Source of the DNA: Rhizaria sp. SCN 62-66
Taxonomy: Eukaryota > Rhizaria, unplaced
NCBI GenBank assembly: GCA_001724265.1
Contig: MEDY01000042.1
Span: forward strand, 186,001-250,000
Length of the DNA: 64,000 nt
Reading direction: 5' to 3'
Shown here piece after piece: positions 26,201 to 41,200 of the stretch (the stretch's first letter is position 1; the number at the start of each line of letters is the position of its first letter). The position numbers and the translations under genes are program-made. The notes under the pieces were generated by a model, which saw only the letters and a list, made by a program, of their open reading frames with translations, made no database searches and was not told the DNA's origin.

Positions 26201-29200
26201 TACTGAGTCAGCAACAGCGGTGGCATCACGACGCACGGGCTTCTGTGCGCGATGCGTTCTTGCTGGGTCTTATCTCTGACGCCGCTGACTCAAGCGTTAA
26301 CGTGAATGGCAGAGGCAAGGCTACTCTGCCGATTGGCGGACAAATCAACCCGGTGATTGCAGTCGCGTTGCAACGCGGCGTCTCGCCGTCTCGCTTACTC
26401 GCGGTCGCTGGAGACATCAAGGCCACGGCAGCGCTGTGCGCGTGCGCGACAGCGACTTCGCCCACGAATGCAGTGCCTGCTGCTGCGTCTGCGCCGCAAG
26501 CGACTGTGTCTCCCACAGCCGGTGCAGGGAGCCCGTGCCCGCCTGCGTCGTCGTCGGTCTCCGCAGGCAACTCTGCTGCGGCCAACGCGACCGGTAGCGA
26601 CTCCCTGCCCAGTGCGCACGTGCTGGCGTATCACGCTGCTGTGCCGTTGCGTGCTTTGCTTGCGACCGCCCTGAACGAGCTTGGCGGCCGTCATCATGAC
26701 TTGTCGTTCGCCTCTCGCACTGAGCGCGCTCTCTGCGCCGTCTACGTCAAGTACGCCGCTGCCTCTGCGACTGTCGCTGACGGGCTTATCGACTACTGCC
26801 GTTCGATTAACGCTGCTCGCCTGCTTGCACGTGCCACCGGTTCGCCCCCGTTGCGACTCACAATGCACCCGGCTGCGCCTGAGTGGCTCAAGCGCATTAC
26901 GCGGCTTATCTTTAAGGCAGTTCGTGAGCCGCTCATTTCGTTGCTGAACAAGCATGCCATTGCTATTGAGGCCGCTACTGCGGCTGCCGCGGCCGCTGCT
27001 GCTGCTGCAGCTGAAGCTGCAACTGCACACGCGCCTGGTCGCCGTATTATCTCGACGGGAAGCAATGCAGCGTTGCTCGCCCCGCGCTCTTTAGAAAACA
27101 ACGATGCTGCGATTGTTGCCGTTTCTGGCAGCAATCGGTCTGGATTTGTCCCAACGCCGCCCCCTCCCCGCGGCGCCAACGCTCTCACGACTGCGAACGC
27201 GAGCAACAACGCCAACACCAACTCAGGCGGCATGCCGCTCCGCAGTCCCACGCTGCGCCCGCCCTCTGCTCATGCGCTGGGAGCATCTGCTGCTGCTGCA
27301 TCTGCGTCAAGTGCCACAGCTGCGGTGAGCAACGCTGCGAGTCGCCAGCCTCGTGCCTCCCAGCAACAGCAGCCGGCGGTGTCCGTCGTTGTCACAAGTC
27401 CGACTGACGCGCGCCCCATTGCCGGCAACTCTAGTGCCAATGCGGGTGTGGCTGCGGCTGTCCCGCTGCCCGCGCGTCGCAGCCGTGGTCATCTTTTAGC
27501 GAGTGGCGCGGCGAACACTGCTGGATCCGATGCTACAACTGCATCGAATCCAGTAGCAAGTACTGCCCCTAGTGTTCTAGCTGTGCCCGACTTTGCAGCT
27601 TCTGCGCGCGCCCTTGCTGGCCGCTGGGGAGGTGCCGCTCTCGGCTTGCTCACTGAGTTTACTGCCGACGCGAACGGTGCGACAACCGGTGAGGGGGCAG
27701 TCGCGAGTACCAATCGTTCTGCTGCTCTTGCTGCTCGCGAGCGTGACAACTTCTTCCCAGACATCTGGGCGCACGGCTTTGACGATTCGACTTACATTCA
27801 ATCGCAGCTTGATCACAGTCATTTGCAGAACAATGGACATCAATGTTCCGCTAACTCGCACGGTGTGTTAACTGCTGCGCCTTCGTTGTCGTCACACGAC
27901 TCGTTTGCAAGCCCGCGTTTTCCTGCTGCGAACGCGGCTATGCGTACAGCGCACAACAACAGCCCAAGGTTTACATTCGAGACTTCACCGCCTCCGGCAC
28001 CCGTGGTGTCGAACCGCAACTCCATGCGTCCTCTGTCAGCTGTCGCACCTCCCGCCGCCGCGTCCGCGGCTGCCGGTGCAACGACAGCCTCTAACTCAGC
28101 TGGATCTGTCTCCGCAGCTGCGAGCACCGCCGCGCTGTCTCGCGCAGAGAGCTTTCAGGTTGACTGGGTGACTGCGATCGTGCACTCTGCACCGGCGGAC
28201 CTGGGGCAATGGGCGGGGCAGCTGATGCCTCTGGCGTTAAGCCGTCTGCAAGCACCCTCGTACTTACGCATGCGTGCAGTGGACGCGTTAACTCATGCCA
28301 TCCGCTCTTGCTCTGCTATGGCATTGTCGTCGCAGGCGAGTGCTAGCACCGATGAGTATGATGGCACTGACTGTGAAGCTGCCGCTGCAGACTTGGCGCT
28401 GAAGGAGACAACTGCACTGTTGTGGCCCGTATTGGCGCACGCGCCCCGGTTCTACGTCCACGCTGATCACTCGCTGCGTGCGCACTGTGACCGGTCGCTT
28501 GAAGGCTTACTTAAGGCGTGCGCGCAACGGCTCGCGATTGCACCGACGCATATCGCAAGCGCCCGTGAGTATTCTCACACCACTCTGCAGTCAAGCTTGA
28601 GCTCGAGCAATGGTACTGACATGCCACTCACTGCTTTGTCGCGCGCTCGTTTGCCGATGCTGTTACTGCCTTTAGCCCTTGAGCTTACGCCAGGTAACAG
28701 GTTCAGTGTGCTCTCATCAGGCGTGCTGCCGAGGCTGCTCGCTCTCATGCCGCATCTTGAGGCAAGCTTAACTCAACAGCAACCCAACGTTAAGGCATCG
28801 TCCTCAACTGCCACTGAGAATGTTGGCCAGGGCAGTGTCAGCGCACGGGCTCGCCTGTATCCAAGTCGCCGTGACAGCCTCGGTGCCAGTGCAAATCCCA
28901 ATGTGTTCGTTGCGTTGATTAAAGCGGCTACGGCGACTGAGGCGCGGGCTGAGACTCGAACTCTTCACTCATTTGCATGGCGTCGCTTTGTGTATCTCAC
29001 TGCGACCGTTATGCTTGCTGCTGCACATGACAACGAGGCAACGGCATCCGCTGCCGACATCGTCTCCGCTGGCGCAACAGCTGCGGGCCGCTCCCTAGCC
29101 TCGACCGTGACGTCTCCAGCACTCAGTTCCATCGTCCCCCCCGTGGTTATGTCCAGCATTCATCCTGGCACCAGCGCAAGTGTAGCAGGAAATGGCGGTG

Positions 29201-32200
29201 GCAGCGGTGTTGTGACGCCTCTAGGGCGTCGTCGTCCGAGGTCATCGCACCACGCGTCACCCCGCATCGCCGCTATCAACAATGCGGCGGGGCCGTCGTG
29301 CTCGCCGTCGCCGTCGCCGCTGGCGAGTCCGCTGATGAGCTCGGTGACGTTCGCTGCGTCGACGCGGTCTCCTGTGCCGCCCTTGCTCCTGCTGCCGCTT
29401 TCACCGGCGCCCAGTGGTGGTGTGCCTGCTGCTGCGGTGTCCCCGACGCACGCTAACGCACCGGCTGCCGAGAATGGTAGTGGCAGTGGCAACGGCAATG
29501 GCTACAGCGCTGGTGTGATGGCGGCGCAGGCGTCAGCCTTGATGCGCGATACAACGGCGCTGCTAGCTCTCGCCACGCTGCCGACTCTCCAGTGTTTGGC
29601 GATCAATCTTACCCGCGCTCTTGTCAGTAACAACGCGAATTTGCACCGTGGTATCCCGCTCTCAACATCGACGACTGCGACAATGACAGCCGCAGAAAGC
29701 TTTGCGCTCACTCAGTCGCTCACTCCGAAGTTGACTGATACGCTTGCGCTGCTCACAGCTCTCTCTGCGCGCACGTCCGCCCCTGTGCTCACGCCCGTAG
29801 CAGTCATGGTTCTTGTTGAACTCGCTTCCCGTGCAACCACGGCAGCCACGGACGCACTTATGCGGCCCCACAGTGCCGCTGAGATCACTGGCGCGCTTCC
29901 GGCCCCGGTGACTGCGGCTCTGTTCCGCTTCCTCTCTCTTGAGTTGCCGCGCCACGCGCCTGCTTCTCTCGAGTCTGCGCTGCCTCAGTTCTTCACAGTA
30001 CTCGCGTTGCCGCCCAGTGTGGCTGTGACGCCCGGCTCGCTTGCTGTGTCGCAATCCGCGGTCGCCACGCTCGCCGCGCTGAGCGCTGCCTCTCTGACTG
30101 CGGCCACCGCGAAGGGACCGCAGTCGCCCGGCCTCAACAGCACTGCGTACGCTGCTGTCGCGCAGACGCCGCCGCGCCGTCGCACTTCGCCGGCGCCCTT
30201 TAGCCCGGCGTCGTCCGCGTTCACTGCGACTGCGGCGACCGCGGCTGCGACCGGCGCGCCCGCTGCGGCTGCAGCGCTGGCGTTGGTCGCGCTCCACAAG
30301 TGTGCTGCGATGCCGTCCGGCGCTCTATCGCCCTTCGCTGCTGGCCTTGTTGCCACCATGCTCACTGCGATCGCGCCTCCTGCTAGCGCCACCGTGAACG
30401 CACAGTCGGCAACAGGAACTTCGGCGGGTGCTCCAGCTGGTGTGCATAGCACTCCGGCGCGCGCTACGCCGACTGGCCGCCCTATTCGCCTGTCTCCGGC
30501 ACCGCCCTCCGCCACAGCGTCTGCGAATGTTGCGAACTCGGCCAACAGTAGCAACAGTAACCCGCTAGTATCGCGCCCGCCACTTGCACCGGCTGGATCC
30601 CCGCCGCCCGCCATCCGGGTTGGCCACGCCACCGCAGCGCACTCGGCCTCTGCGGCGGCTACAAGCAACGCGGTGGCCGCTGCAACGGCGTCTGCTGTCG
30701 CCACAGGCGCCGCCGCTGCTCTCGGCAAGCGTCTGCCAAGCGGTGGCGATATGGCAGCTCTGACGACGACCACCACCAACGCCACAGCCACCGTAAGCAC
30801 TGCTGTTGTTGGGCACGTTGTCATGGCTGATCCCCCGGTGGTGCCGTTGCCGCTGCCTCTGCCGCCGGCACTCCTCACGACTTTGCCGGGCCGGTCTTCG
30901 CCTGCTCCGGCTCCTGTGTCGAACAACTCCGCTGTCGCGGCCGCGATTCCGACGGGACAGCTAGCCAAGTGTGCGGGACAGAGCGTGAGCGTTGCTGAAG
31001 TGCTTTCGCGCGCATTGCTAAGTGTGTTTTCTAATATTGTACTCGTCACAGAGATGCCTGAGCTTGCTGTCATCAGCTCTCTGACAAAGCGTTCACGGTC
31101 TCAAAAACAACAGCTGCAGCAGCAGCAAGGCGCTACCGCAACAGCGAGCTCTGGTGTAACTACGACCACGACAGCGTCGGGGCGCCGTGTTACTCTTGCT
31201 AGTGACACTGCGGCACGCAGCAACGTTACTAGCAGCGAATCACAGTCCGCTGGCATTGTTGATCCTCTGAATCTCAATGCGACTGCGAGTGTCGCTTCTG
31301 TGACGCCGCTGCGTGCGCAGGTCACGATGCTCGCCCGCACTGAGCAGCTGCTTCCGCAACACCCGCACCGGTTTGCAGTGCGCGCAACCCACAAGTCTCC
31401 CTCTGCTTCTTCGCGCTCGAGCGCTTCCAGTGCGAACAGCAATACCACAAGTGATGAAATTGGCGGCGGTGGCACTGGCGTTCCAGCCGCGCTGTCGCTG
31501 GCTCCGAGCTCAGCTGCCTTGCGCTGCATTGCACGCGAGCTTGGTGTCCTGCTGCGCACACTCGCATTGGCGACAAAGACACAGCAACGCGGTGTCGCTG
31601 GCGGTTTTGCATTGTTCCTGCCTCCCGCGATTCCTCAGCCTGCGCTTGCCAGCTCTCACTCGCACAGCAACACAGGCACGCCCGCAGCTCCGTCTGGCCG
31701 GATGTCGCTGTCGGCGGTGCAGTCCCCGGCGCCGCGGTCGGGAAGCGCCGCAGGATCTGCGTCGGCCTCAGCCGTCACGTCGCCGGTCAAGGGGCTATCG
31801 GCTTCGTTCATCGCTCTGCCGTCATTGCTGCCGAACGCGACAGCTGGTGCGAGCGCAAACGCGAGCAAGAACGCGGCGCTTCTCACGACGACGACGACGA
31901 CGACGACGACAACAGCGACAGCTGTGAATAGCACAAGAGCGTCAAGTGCGGCTAACGATGCCGTCACAAAGACTGAAGCGGCGGTTGATAGCGTGCAGAC
32001 TCCTATCAAGCCATCGCCGCGCACAGTCCGATTCCTTGCTACAACCGCAACGCCAGCGTTAGCTGCAACAGCGTCTGCTGCGCAGCCGCAGCAACAAGCT
32101 CCTGTCAGTGACGCTGTCACTAACGGTCCTGCGTCTGCTCCGTCTCCGGTGCCTGGCGTCACTACTGGTGGTCGTAACGTCGCTTTGAAGCTTGTCACGA

Positions 32201-35200
32201 AGCACCGCATGGCTTCGCAGGTCACGACGACGACGGTGGCAACTGTGGCGTCCGTGCCTGAAACATTGACCCCGGTCACCCCTGTTATTGGTAACGGCGC
32301 AGCTGCAAACAACGGCGTGGTATCGGCCGCCCGCTCTCTTGATTTCTCACCCAGAAGCCCCGCAACGGCCATTTCTGGCACTAACACTGCGGCCGACAGC
32401 AACAGTGTGTTGAGTCAACACCAGTCGCCGCGTGTGCCGCCCGCTCTGCTCGCCCCCTTGCTCCCCGCATCGGCATCGACGGGTTCAAACGCAATCTCCG
32501 CTCAAACCAGTAATAACAGTGAGTTAACGCTCGAGGCACTGCCCCTGTCGGCCGCGGCGTCGTTCCCCCCACTCCCGCGCCGCTCGCCTGCCCCGACGCA
32601 AGTCATGACCCCTGCGGCGAACTCACAGTTGGCTAAGCCGCTGGCCCTAACACCATTTGCCTGGGCTCACTGCATGCTGCCTGCCTTAGCGTACGCTCTG
32701 ATGCGTCCGATTGAAACGAAGCCATCTGCGCCGAAGCGCAAAGACAACGAGAACGACGATGGCAACGTAACTCCGATGACAGCCGCTGCTTCCGCTGCGA
32801 CTGCTGTTCCCGCGTTTCCGGGCTCTTCATTTGCGCTTCTCACTGCGGTCGCCGCTCTGCTGGGCGGCTTTTCGCATGCACCAGCGCTTGCTTCTGCCGC
32901 TGCAGACGCCGCCACGCTCACTGACCCCGCCGCAGGATCGTTTTTTGGTCCTTCGCTGCGTCCTGGTGATCTTGTCCACGTCTGCACTGGCGGCTCTGGC
33001 TCCGGTGCCGCCGGCGCTCAGGCTGCCTCCACTGCGTTGGCGTACCCGTTGTCGCTCGTCTCGACGGTGACGCACCGCCCGGGACCCGCCGGCGCGAGTG
33101 TTGCGACTGGGCGCGGCGCTGCGGGACCTGTCGTTGCCGCGCGCGTTGTCGCGTGCAACTGGGCTACTCGTTCCGTTACAGTCTCGCTCCTGCCGCAGGG
33201 CGCGCCCGCTGAGACCGTCATCCCAGTCACGGTCACTAGCGCTGACTTTGCTGAACAAAGTGACGCTGTGGAGGCTGAGTCTACAACTGTAGTTGCGACG
33301 ACGGCTGTCGGGCCTGATGTGCCTGCACTACTGTTCTCGTATGCATACGCAGTGCCCGCAGTTGGCAATGCGAACAGCAGCTACAGTTCGGAGTCGTCCT
33401 CGTCAAGTTCGGCTAACATCAGCAATACCAATGGCATTAGCAGCAGTGCTCCCGTCCGTTCCCTCGATCACTCGTGGGGTGCCATCGCTTCTAACAACAA
33501 TAGCAGTCGTCCGAACAGTGCAGCCACAACTGCCGCGTCACTTAAGGCGAGTCCGCTAGACACCGCAGCTCAGTCACTGACGACACTGCCGCTCGCGGCC
33601 GTTGTCCGCTGGCCTGAGACGGAGCCCACAGTCGCGCTCACTCACGCCCTTGCAACGACTGTTGCTGCCACGCTCTTTGTACGCAAGGATGATGTAGATA
33701 CCGAGACCAGCAACAATAACCAGATGTTGTATGACTGCGATAAGGTCAATGCGAGCGCTGCGCCTCAAGAAGCTCTGCTTACTGTTTTCAGTGCACTTGC
33801 TAAGAATCTCAGCAAAGCTACAGAGAATGGCAAGGATAACAGCGCTAAGAGGCCTGCCAGTGCGAACAGCATTAACACACTAGATGCGGGTGCAGCGGCC
33901 ACTGCAGCTGCGGCCTCCGCCGCCACTCGTGTAATGAACGCATCCGTAACCAGTGCCCGCTCACGTGTGCGGCTGGCTCTGTTGCGCGCAGGCGCAATCA
34001 CTGCAGAGCCCGCGACTCGCGCCATCTCGGCCGTGACTACTGCGCACCCGGCGCTCGCCGCAGCTCTCGCCAACTTGCTTGCGATCAAGGGTGTTGCGAC
34101 GGCTGCAGCTGCAGAGAATGTTCTGCTTGTAATGAACAGGGCACGCGCACTGCGTGTTCTGGCTGCTCTAGATAGTCTCGCAGACACTGTCTGTGCAGCT
34201 GACTCGAAGAGCGATGCTGGCAATTCTGCATATTTGCTCGCGCAGAGTGTTGCGACTGGCCTACAAGCAACAATGGCGCTGGCCACGCACTTGCACACAA
34301 CTGCACTCGCGCGCACCCCCGGTGTCTCTCTGCAGCCCTACATTCCCTCGCCGCAGCAGCAACAACAAGACGCGTTAACAGCGGGTTGCGCCGGCTCTGG
34401 CGGCCTCAGCGACACCGTGCAGGCCGGCTGGGGCGCCCACGCCCGCTGCGCGCACAAGTCGTTACCGCGCCGCGAGGCGCTGCTGCGCTCTCTGATGGGC
34501 CGCGGCGACCCCGCCCGCGGCGGCACCGCCGGCGAGCCGCTGCTCACGCTGCCGCCGACCGCCGCGACGGTCGACGCGCTGTCCTTCGCGGGCGGCTGCC
34601 GCGCCGCGAGCCAAGAGGACCGCGAGCGCTGCCCCTACGCATCGCTGCGCGTGCCTGCGCTGTGCGCGCCGCTTGACGAAGACCGGCCGTACCAGGACAA
34701 GCCGGTGATTCTGGCGTACGCCGACCACATCACCGGCATGGGTTTCTCCCCCACTGCGGCGCACCTGGCTCTCGTGCTTGCCCGTGGCGACCTACAGCTC
34801 GCGCTGAACCTCATTCTCTCCGGCGAGGTTTCCGACGATGACGTTGATGAAGCTGCGTTGGCGACGCGCTGGGAGCGGCTGCTCGACGCGCTTGGCGTCC
34901 GCAGTGAAGTGGCGGCGTTCCAGCAGCAGCAAATGCAGCTGCAGGCGCGCCAGGGCCGACTAAACCAGTACTCAGCCGACAGGTTTGAGGCCTGGGCGGC
35001 GGCTGCGTTCAAGGCAGACCCGCGTATCTCGCTTTTGGATAAGCAACACCTCACTACACGTGACGCGCAACGCGCTGCTGCGAGCGCGTCCAATGCTACA
35101 AACGAAAGCGAGGGCATCACTGTGGAGTCTGCGCTCGCACGTGACGGTGCGGCCTTGCTCCGTGCCCCGCCGTCTTTGTCCGCCTTAGTTGCAGGCGCAC

Positions 35201-38200
35201 GCGTGTACGCCGGCCAGGCCGTTCTCTTCAGCGACACCGACGTCGACGCTGCGGCCGCCGCTGACCTGGCTTCACCCGCGCTTGCATTGGCCGCCGCAGC
35301 CGCCGCAGTGCAGTCCGCCGCGCCCGCCGCGGTCGCGTCCGCCACCGGTGCGCTCGCGCCGACGGTGACGCGCGCCCCGCGGCACGGCTGCGCTATCCAG
35401 GCCGCCGCGCTGGCCGCCGCTGCAGCTGCACTGGGTGACGCTCCCGGCAACAGCGCTGCTGCTGCCACTGGCAGCACCGGTGTGGCCACTGGCAGACGGT
35501 TGCGGCGCTCGCGCGGTGCCCCTGTCTACCCGCGCCTCACTGTAAGCACGATCAACGCCAGCACGAACGCCAACGGACAGAGCGAGTCGCCGATGTTGTC
35601 GCAGTTGCAGATGCAGCACCCGATGCTGTGGGCCAGCGGTCTGCAGCTGGTGCGCCCGCTGCCGCAGTTTGTCGGCCACGGCAGTGAAGTGCGCACCAAG
35701 GACGCGATGCGTCTGTCACGTGCAGCTGCGCACCGCTGGCAACGCGACTTCCTCAAGATCAACTCGAACGCCAACGGCAGCGGCGCTGTTGAGAACGTAG
35801 ACAGCGACGATGCTGATGAAGAGGAAGAGCTTGAAGAGGCCGAGCAAGCCGCCGCTGCCGGCGAAACGTACTGGTGGAGCGATGATGAGGGCGAGGCTGA
35901 CCCGATCTACCTCCAGAATGAGTGGACAGACGAGGATGAAGATGACGGCAACCCTCCTGCGAGTAGCAGTAACAAGGATGGCAGCAGCAGTCCGAACGCA
36001 TCCAACGCTGTGTTTTCGAGTTCAACCACGAACTCTCTCATGTCATCTCTCTTGAACTCTGACGCTAGCGTCAGCACGAACAAGACAACACCAGTCGAGT
36101 CAATCGTGAGTTCCAACGGCAGCACTGCCGTTGGTGCAACTGCGGCTGGCCAGATGCCGACGCCGCGGCCCCCGCGCAGCCGACTCCGCGCGTCGCCGCG
36201 CCCCCGCTTTGGCTCCACAGCCTGGCATGCGGGCGCCGTTGTCGCTCTTACGCCCGCCGCAATCCGTCTCCTTACCCGCGCTGCGAACAACAAGGTCACG
36301 GAGACTCTCAATCACTCCGCCAACAGCGCTGCTGCGGTGGCGGCTGTAGGCATTACCGGCGCAATGTACCGCGAGGCTGCTCCGCGCGCGCACGCCTTGA
36401 CTGTCTCCGGCGGAGCTACTAGTGGTGAGACACCGCAGCAGCTACGGCAGCAACTTGTGGCCGTGGGTCCCTGCGACCTCAACGCGAACGCGTCGCTGCA
36501 CCCGTCGCTGGGCTGGGGCCAGGGTCCTGACGCCGTTGTCCCCACGGCGCACGGCCCGCGCACGCGGCTCCACGTCGGCGACGTCATTATCTGCTACGAC
36601 GCCGCTGGCGCGCTCAGCAAGGCCACAGTGATCAAGCAGCGCAACGAGCAGTCGTATCTCATCCACTACATCGGCTGGGAGACCAAGTGGGACGAGTGGC
36701 TGTCGCACCCGCTCGCCGCGCGCGTCGTCGCAGTGCTGCCTTCGCCCGCCCGCTGCGCGCGAGGTGGTGCAATGGCGGCTGCGGCGGCGCCGTCGGACGC
36801 GACGCCCTGGGTCGCGCGCGTCTATGACTGGCCTGCTGCGTTGCAGGCGGCGGCGCGGACGTTTGCGGTGCAGCCGCCGTCTCGTATTGCGCTGCGCAAG
36901 CAGCGGAGGCAAGCGAAGGCTGCGAACAAGAGCAACGGGATCTTTAGCGTCACGGGCTCTAAGGGTGGCAGTGGCCGGAAGGATGAAATCTACGACCTCG
37001 ATTACGACAGCGATGAAAACGATTGCGAACCTGACTCGGTTTTGTTTAGCAACGCCGACAATAGCAATGGTGGCAACATGTCCGTTGGCGCCGCGTTCAC
37101 TGCTCGCGATGGCGGGAACGAAGGCGCTATCGACGTCGACGACGACTACGAGGAAGACGAAGATGCAATCACTGAAGCGCTGTCACGCGACAACCGCCTC
37201 TTCGCAGCAGCTGCCCGCCGCGCCCCACACCGCCGCACCAACAGCACCGTCAGCGTCAGCGCGCGTCGCCGCGGCGCGCACTTCTGGCACGCGCCGCACG
37301 GCCCCGCGCCCGCGGCCTCGCTCGCGGCGCTCGCGTCTATCTCCGCGCCGCACAGCGCCCGCGCCTCCCTCGCGTTCGCCGCCGCGCTGCTGCCGCGCCC
37401 ACTGCCGCTGGCGCTGCCGCCGCCGCCCGCGCTGGCGGCCGCGCTCGATGAGCCCTCGCAGCCAGCCGCCACGGCGCCCGGCCAGTCGCCCGCCGCGGCC
37501 GCCGCCGAGGCGTGCGCCGCGCTCGCTGCCGTCGAGGCCCTTGCGGTCGCCACAGGTACCGTGGTTGCCGTAGACCGGGGGCGGCGCGCCGTGCTTGTCG
37601 CCGTCGCGGGAGCCACCGCGGCGGCCACAGCCACGGCGGCCGGCGCCGGCGCGCTGCTGTGCTGGCTTCCGATGGCTCTCGTCGTGCCCACCGCGACGCA
37701 GACGGCGCTGCAGGAGCGCGCTGGCGGCGCTGTCGCTGCGGGCGCCGCGGTCACCGCGACGAGTCTGTTGCGGCAGGCGCACGCCGGCGCGAGGCTGCAC
37801 GCGCGGCTCTCCGGCGCCGCTGTCGGGACAAACGTCCTTGTGACTGGACAGCTTGCTGACGCTGCAGCCACTTCTCTGACGGGAGCTGTGACCGCGACTG
37901 CGGCGCATGTGCGCGCTGTGATTGCGAGCCACCGTGCGTTCGCTCTGCAAACGCTACCGTCCACGATGCTTCTCACAAGAAGCAGTGCTAGTGAAGTTAC
38001 GACTCTGACGGCGACGACGACAAAGTTGCCGTGGGTCTCGGTCACGTTGCAGAAGCAGTTGTGCGGTGGACTCGGCATCAACTCTCGAGGTGCGCTGCAC
38101 GCGCTCTTGGCTGCGGCGGGGCCACTTAACCCGCTCAGCCTCGCTGCTCTGGCACCGCTATCCGCGGACGCGTCACCCCATGCAGGCATCGGTACCGTGG

Positions 38201-41200
38201 GCGCCACTGCGCCGAGCGTACGCGACGCGGTGGTTGCGACGGTTGCGACAGCGATCGCTCTCGGGGCAGCCACAACACTCACAGGGGTCGCTGGGAGCAG
38301 TGCTTTTCAGTCGCCGTCGTATGCTGATGTACTAGAAAACGTGTGCTCCGATGCATTCACCGAGCTCAACACCGTTAGCGCAGTGGCCAGTGGTCTTGTT
38401 GTCCCTCTCAAGGATACGGCGAACCCTCTGCCAGCACACTTGCTCACCTCCGAAACGACTGCCCCGACAGTGCCTGTGACCCAGTCCAAGCCGGCACTCA
38501 CCGCCAAGAGCGTTGATTCCGCAGCCGAGGCTGTCTCGGAGGCGTCACGCGCGTTCGTGTACATCTTCCCCGAGTCTGACCAAGCCGTGCGCTGGCCGGG
38601 CCTGGCCTCGAAGGAGCACAGCCGGCCCGCGGCTGCGCTGAGGGCCGCGCGCCTTGCGCGCCGGGCTCGCGGTCAGCAGTGGGAGCGCGCTCGCCAGCGC
38701 CGCATCGCCAGCTGCGGGAACACCAATAATGTCAGGAAGCCTGTTGGTGTTGCTGCCATCGCTGCAGCTGAAGCTCTTATCACGACACCGCTTGTGCCAA
38801 CTGCAAGTAATTGCAGCGCTGATGCGAATGCAAGCATTAAGTGTGGTAGTGAAACCGCAATGTCGCCGTATCTGCTTGTCGCGCCGCACCCTGCCTTCCG
38901 CGCGATGTTCCCCGTCCGTTTTTACGCCGACCCCGCGTGCACGGTCTTGGTCAAGGAAATCGCCAAGCACGCCGCGCTGCCGGAGCCATTCATCGTGCCG
39001 AACCCGGTGTACATCAAGGCTGGTTCGGTGCTTCCGTCGATCTTCTTCGACGTCGCCGCGGAAGCCTACGCCGACGACCCGGAGCTGTTTTACGTTGCGC
39101 CGTGCAGTTTCCCTGCGCTTGAGCGCGCGGCCGCAGCGGTGCAGTCACTGCTGGCAGCGAGGCGGATGCTTTTGCGCGACGGGGCGATGCAGTCTCGTGT
39201 TCTCGCCCTTGCTGACTCCGACGCTACGAGCAACAGCACCTGTGAGGAAGTCAACACCCGGTCTAGTGATATTAGGACTCTCGTTGGTGAAGCTAAACAG
39301 AGGCGTGCAAATGCGCGTGTGCGTGCGATTGAGACCGTTGACAAGCAGCTGCTTTCGTTCTTCTCGCTTATGCTGACTGCTACCGCCCGGTCTTACCTGG
39401 CGTCGGGTCCCGTGCCTACAGTTACTGGCTCCGGAAGTATGGGTCTTGTGCCATCTGCCGCTGCTCTGCAGCTGTCACCGAGCCCGCTTTGGTGGCTGCG
39501 GGCAATGGCAATGCAAATCGCGTCTGAGATCGTCGCTGTTCTGACAACGTCGACAACCCCGCTTGTACTCGCGTCGCTGCCGTCCCCGTGGCGCGTCACC
39601 GTGCCCGCCACCGCTGCGGCCGCAGACACGGTTGCGTTCAGCGGCCCGCTGCTTGCAGTGCACACGGTGATGACGCTGGCGAGCGAGGAAGCCGCGCTGC
39701 GCGTTGCTGCTGAGGCTGACTTTGGCGCGCAGCTTGAGCGCTTTATCGTCGATCCTACTGAGCCGACTCCGACGCCGGCAGCTGCCGCTCCTGCGACTGA
39801 CAACGCCCCTGCAGCTGCTGGCGGTGTGGCTTCGGCGGCTGCGCCGGCATCTGGTGCGTACGGTGTTACGGTGGACAGCCTCCCTGTCAGTGAGCAAGAT
39901 CAACCAGCTGCTGGCAACGACTCATTTGAGCACGTGTTAGCGGCGGCTGCGGCGGCGGCGCCGCCGTCTGCTTCCGACGACGATGACGATAACAGTCGAA
40001 GCGCGAGGGGCAGTAACCATGACGATGTGGACATCAGTATCGCGGACTCCCCTCGCTATAGCAACATTGATTCACAGTCGCCCAGCAATGGTGAACAAGG
40101 TCCTTTGACAGCGGCAGAAGTCGGTTCGTCGCTGCAGGCATTGAGCCAGCAGCTCGGCGCGCTGAACGCGATTCTCGCGCAAGTCCAGTGGGCTACTGGT
40201 GTCGACAATGACCCGAGCAGCGCAAGCAATGGCAACAGCGCCAACGCCAACATTGCGATTGCGTCACCGTTCTCTCCCGCGCCCCGTACGCAGGCACCAC
40301 GCCAACAGATGACCTCGTCATTGCAGTCACCAACCGACTCGAACATGAGCCCCTCAACCGCAGCACGCTCTCGCGGCGACATCACTGCATTCTCCCGACT
40401 TGCGCTTGTTTCCGCGCCAATCCCTGCCCCGACATCACAGCAGCAGACGCACCTTACCGCTGCTGCTGCCGCCGCTGCGGCCGACGACAGCGCTGCTGCT
40501 GGCACCACTGCGGCAGTGACGCCGTCGTCCTCGCTTGCAGCTTCGCAGAATGCGGCTGCGTTGTCGCGCCCGGCGCTGTTCTCGCGGCACACCATGCGTC
40601 TTCTGGAGTTCTCGCAGTTCATGTGGCGCTGGATTCGCTATCTCGCGACTATGACGAGTGATAGCGAGACAACTGCTGCTGTTTCTGAGCAGAGTGGCGA
40701 CTACGCGCTTTCATGCGCTCACATTGCGGCAACAACTGCGGCGACAGCAGCGACGCGTGTCAATGCTAGCGCGAACAGCTCGGACAAGGGCACTTCAGTA
40801 GCTACCGCTGCACTTGCTGGTCTCTTCAACGACATGCTTTCCCCTTCCAACAACAGCAACGCGAGCACGAGCAACGATGTGAGTCCTACATCGGGCTCTA
40901 ATGCTCGTAATGTTACTCGCTCTTTGATCGCCAGTGCGAGTGCTGCGAAGCTCGCTCCCTCTGTCTCGCTGTCGTGTCTGGTGTCCCCGCTGGCGCTCGC
41001 CGACGCAGTCGCTCTTGCGCTGCCCGCTGCGCCCCCGCTGCTTGCACCGGCGCTCGCAAGTCTCCTGCGCACGTGGCACTCCGCGCGCTCTCTCGACACT
41101 GCCCTCGCACACGCGCAGGCTGTTAACAACCGAGGTGACAAGAGCAAGAACGCAGAGCGCCGTGTGTCGCCGTACGCGGTTAAGACGTCGTATATTGAGG